A DNA stretch of 7,299 nt from an uncultured Collinsella sp. GTDB taxonomy: Bacteria > Actinomycetota > Coriobacteriia > Coriobacteriales > Coriobacteriaceae. A program made the position numbers and the translations under genes. The number at the start of each line of letters is the position of its first letter. Positions within the stretch are counted from its first letter, which is position 1. A model generated the notes under the pieces. The model searched no databases. It saw nothing but the letters and a program-made list of their open reading frames with translations, and was not told the origin of the DNA. Shown here piece by piece: positions 6,022-7,299 of this stretch. The stretch lies in contig CAJKEF010000054.1 in the NCBI GenBank assembly GCA_905198825.1, positions 1 to 7,299 on the forward strand. Reading direction: 5' to 3'.

Positions 6022-6044
6022 GCTCATCTGTGATGAGTTTGTTT
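6022..6044 (+). other. Stem-loop 1 in the rny leader, followed by a T-run
   Basis: CTCATC (6023-6028) pairs with GATGAG (6032-6037) around a TGT loop, with one extra G-T pair at the base (6022/6038). It is followed by TTTGTTT (6038-6044). The stem is short and only half GC, so it would be a weak terminator at most. It lies about 20-45 nt into the predicted transcript and could be a structural element of the leader. Confidence 0.45.
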
Positions 6045-6098
6045 ATATGTTTATCTGTATCCGACCCGCATAAGCTGCGCCCATATTACTCAAATGTC

Positions 6099-6134
6099 GC
6101 GAGCCGTTCGCAAGGACGGTTCGCTTTGTTGTGT
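6099..6134 (+). other. Stem-loop 2 in the rny leader with GCAA tetraloop (attenuator-like)
   Basis: GCGAGCCGTTC (6099-6109) pairs with GGACGGTTCGC (6114-6124) over 11 positions, two of them G-U in RNA, closed by a GCAA loop of the very stable GNRA class. T-rich sequence TTTGTTGTGT (6125-6134) follows, then 25 bases to the rny start codon. It resembles an intrinsic terminator or attenuator within the leader, or a stability element that RNase Y itself might act on. No known riboswitch or protein-binding leader is recognised. Confidence 0.6.
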
Positions 6135-6159
6135 AACGAATCCATAAAAAGGAGTGAGC

Positions 6160-7299
6160 ATGCCTATCATCGCAGCGCTCGTTGGCATCGTTTTGGGTGC
6201 TATCGCCGCCATTGCCTACATGCGCACCGCCAAGCAGGGTAGTCTTCACGAGGCCGACGAAAAGATCCAGTCGGCACACGCACAGGCTGAGTCCCTGATC
6301 GGTGATGCAAAGCGTCAGGCCGAGACCCTCAAAAAAGAGGCTCTGCTCGAGGCTAAAGAGGAGATCATCAAGAACAAGCAGGCCGCCGAGGCCGAGGACA
6401 AGCAGCGTAAGAGCGAGATTCGTACGCTCGAGAACCGCGTGATGCAGCGCGAGGAATCCCTCGATCGCCGCAACGACGCTCTCGACAAGCGCGAGCATCA
6501 GCTGTCCAGCCAGGCCGGTCAGGTCGAGAAGCGCTCTCGCGAGCTTGAGGAGCTCTGCGCCAAGCAGACCTCCGAGCTCGAGCGTATTGCCGACCTTACG
6601 CGCGAGGACGCTCACAAGGAGCTCCTCGACAAGGTTCGCGGCGAGGTGACCCACGAGGCTGCCACGATCATTCGCGAGTCCGAGCAGCAGGTTCGCGCCG
6701 AGTGCCACAAGACCGCCCAGGAGATTCTGTCCCTGGCGATTCAGCGCTGCGCTGCCGACCACACTGCCGAGGTCACCGTTACCTCCGTGCACATTCCCTC
6801 TGATGACCTCAAGGGTCGTATCATCGGTCGCGAGGGTCGCAACATCCGCACCTTCGAGCAGGTTTCCGGCGTCAACCTCGTGATCGACGACACGCCCGAG
6901 ACCGTCGTTCTTTCGAGCTTCGACCCGGTCCGTCGTGAGACCGCCCGTGTCGCCCTCGAGAACCTCATCGCCGACGGCCGCATTCACCCCGCCCGCATCG
7001 AGGAGATGTATCACAAGGCTGCCGACCTGGTTCAGCAGCGCGTGCGCGAGGCTGGCGAGCAGGCTGCCTTCGATACCGGCATCCACGACCTGCACCCCGA
7101 GATCGTCAAGACCCTTGGTGCCCTGCGCTACCGTACGTCGTTTGGCCAGAACGTGCTTCAGCACTCCCTCGAGGTCTCCGATCTGTGCGGCGTGATGGCT
7201 TCCGAGCTTGGTTTGGACGTTGTAACCGCCAAGCGCGCCGGTTTGCTGCACGACCTGGGCAAGGCAATCGACCACGACGTCGAGGGCCCGCATGCCGTC
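6160..7299 (+). CDS. rny: Ribonuclease Y (3' end of gene lies beyond the window)
   Basis: Membrane-anchored endoribonuclease that starts mRNA decay and processing in many Gram-positive bacteria. The first 380 codons are present and the frame is open at the right edge; typical RNase Y has about 520 residues, so roughly 140 are missing. Order: an N-terminal membrane helix (about 2-20, very hydrophobic with Ala, Ile and Gly); a long charged coiled coil (about 30-190) rich in Glu, Lys, Arg and Gln; a KH RNA-binding domain (about 205-285) with the GxxG loop in GRIIGREGRN (219-228); and the start of the HD phosphohydrolase domain with His335 and the metal-binding His364-Asp365 pair in LLHDLGKAID, followed by GPH at 376-378. 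The start at ATG 6160 is set by AAAAAGGAG ending five bases upstream. It has its own promoter and a structured leader. Confidence 0.97.
   Translation, partial: MPIIAALVGIVLGAIAAIAYMRTAKQGSLHEADEKIQSAHAQAESLIGDAKRQAETLKKEALLEAKEEIIKNKQAAEAEDKQRKSEIRTLENRVMQREESLDRRNDALDKREHQLSSQAGQVEKRSRELEELCAKQTSELERIADLTREDAHKELLDKVRGEVTHEAATIIRESEQQVRAECHKTAQEILSLAIQRCAADHTAEVTVTSVHIPSDDLKGRIIGREGRNIRTFEQVSGVNLVIDDTPETVVLSSFDPVRRETARVALENLIADGRIHPARIEEMYHKAADLVQQRVREAGEQAAFDTGIHDLHPEIVKTLGALRYRTSFGQNVLQHSLEVSDLCGVMASELGLDVVTAKRAGLLHDLGKAIDHDVEGPHAV

Noticed and set aside
6099..6124. GTTCG repeats in the rny leader as an SOS box.
   Set aside because: The two copies are direct in the needed orientation, not inverted CGAAC/GTTCG with a four-base centre. 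They are explained by the arms of stem-loop 2.
6006..6242. Leader ORF from TTG 6006 or ATG 6018 overlapping the rny start.
   Set aside because: There is no ribosome-binding site, it overlaps rny in another frame, and the peptide has no recognisable features. A regulatory leader peptide is not excluded but is unsupported.

Overview
This looks like ordinary chromosomal DNA from a high-GC Gram-positive bacterium, most likely an actinobacterium of the class Coriobacteriia, with Collinsella or a relative as my best guess. That placement is inference. It rests on the GC-rich third codon positions, the actinobacterial/Firmicute-type SOS operator, the presence of RNase Y, and a gene order (RodZ-like, yajQ, rimO, pgsA, cinA, recA, recX, rny) that I associate with that class. 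All eight genes lie on the + strand. I see no mobile element, CRISPR array, rRNA or tRNA.

Region 1 (1-3792) is a tightly packed run of five genes that is probably one transcription unit: the C-terminal part of a RodZ-like membrane protein whose start lies upstream of the window, yajQ (nucleotide-binding protein), rimO (ribosomal protein S12 methylthiotransferase), pgsA (phosphatidylglycerophosphate synthase) and a stand-alone CinA/PncC-type nicotinamide-nucleotide amidohydrolase. Gaps are 3 to 26 bases. The run ends at a strong GC-rich hairpin (3800-3823).

Region 2 (3793-4049) is a 257-base gap. It holds the terminator, an unexplained series of TTGG motifs about 11 bases apart, and a clear recA promoter whose 17-base spacer contains a perfect 16-base LexA-type SOS palindrome. 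recA and recX follow (4050-5902) with an 11-base gap: the recombinase and its modulator, under DNA-damage control.

Region 3 (5903-6159) is a second 257-base gap. It has a possible recX terminator, a near-consensus promoter flanked by a 7-base inverted repeat, and a leader of roughly 160 nt with two stem-loops, each followed by a T-rich run. It feeds rny (RNase Y), which runs off the right edge after 380 codons.

The coding content is housekeeping and well known. The points worth a second look are regulatory: the SOS operator in the recA promoter, the phased TTGG series, the inverted repeat around the rny promoter, and the structured rny leader that might serve autoregulation. I do not see evidence for a wholly new system.
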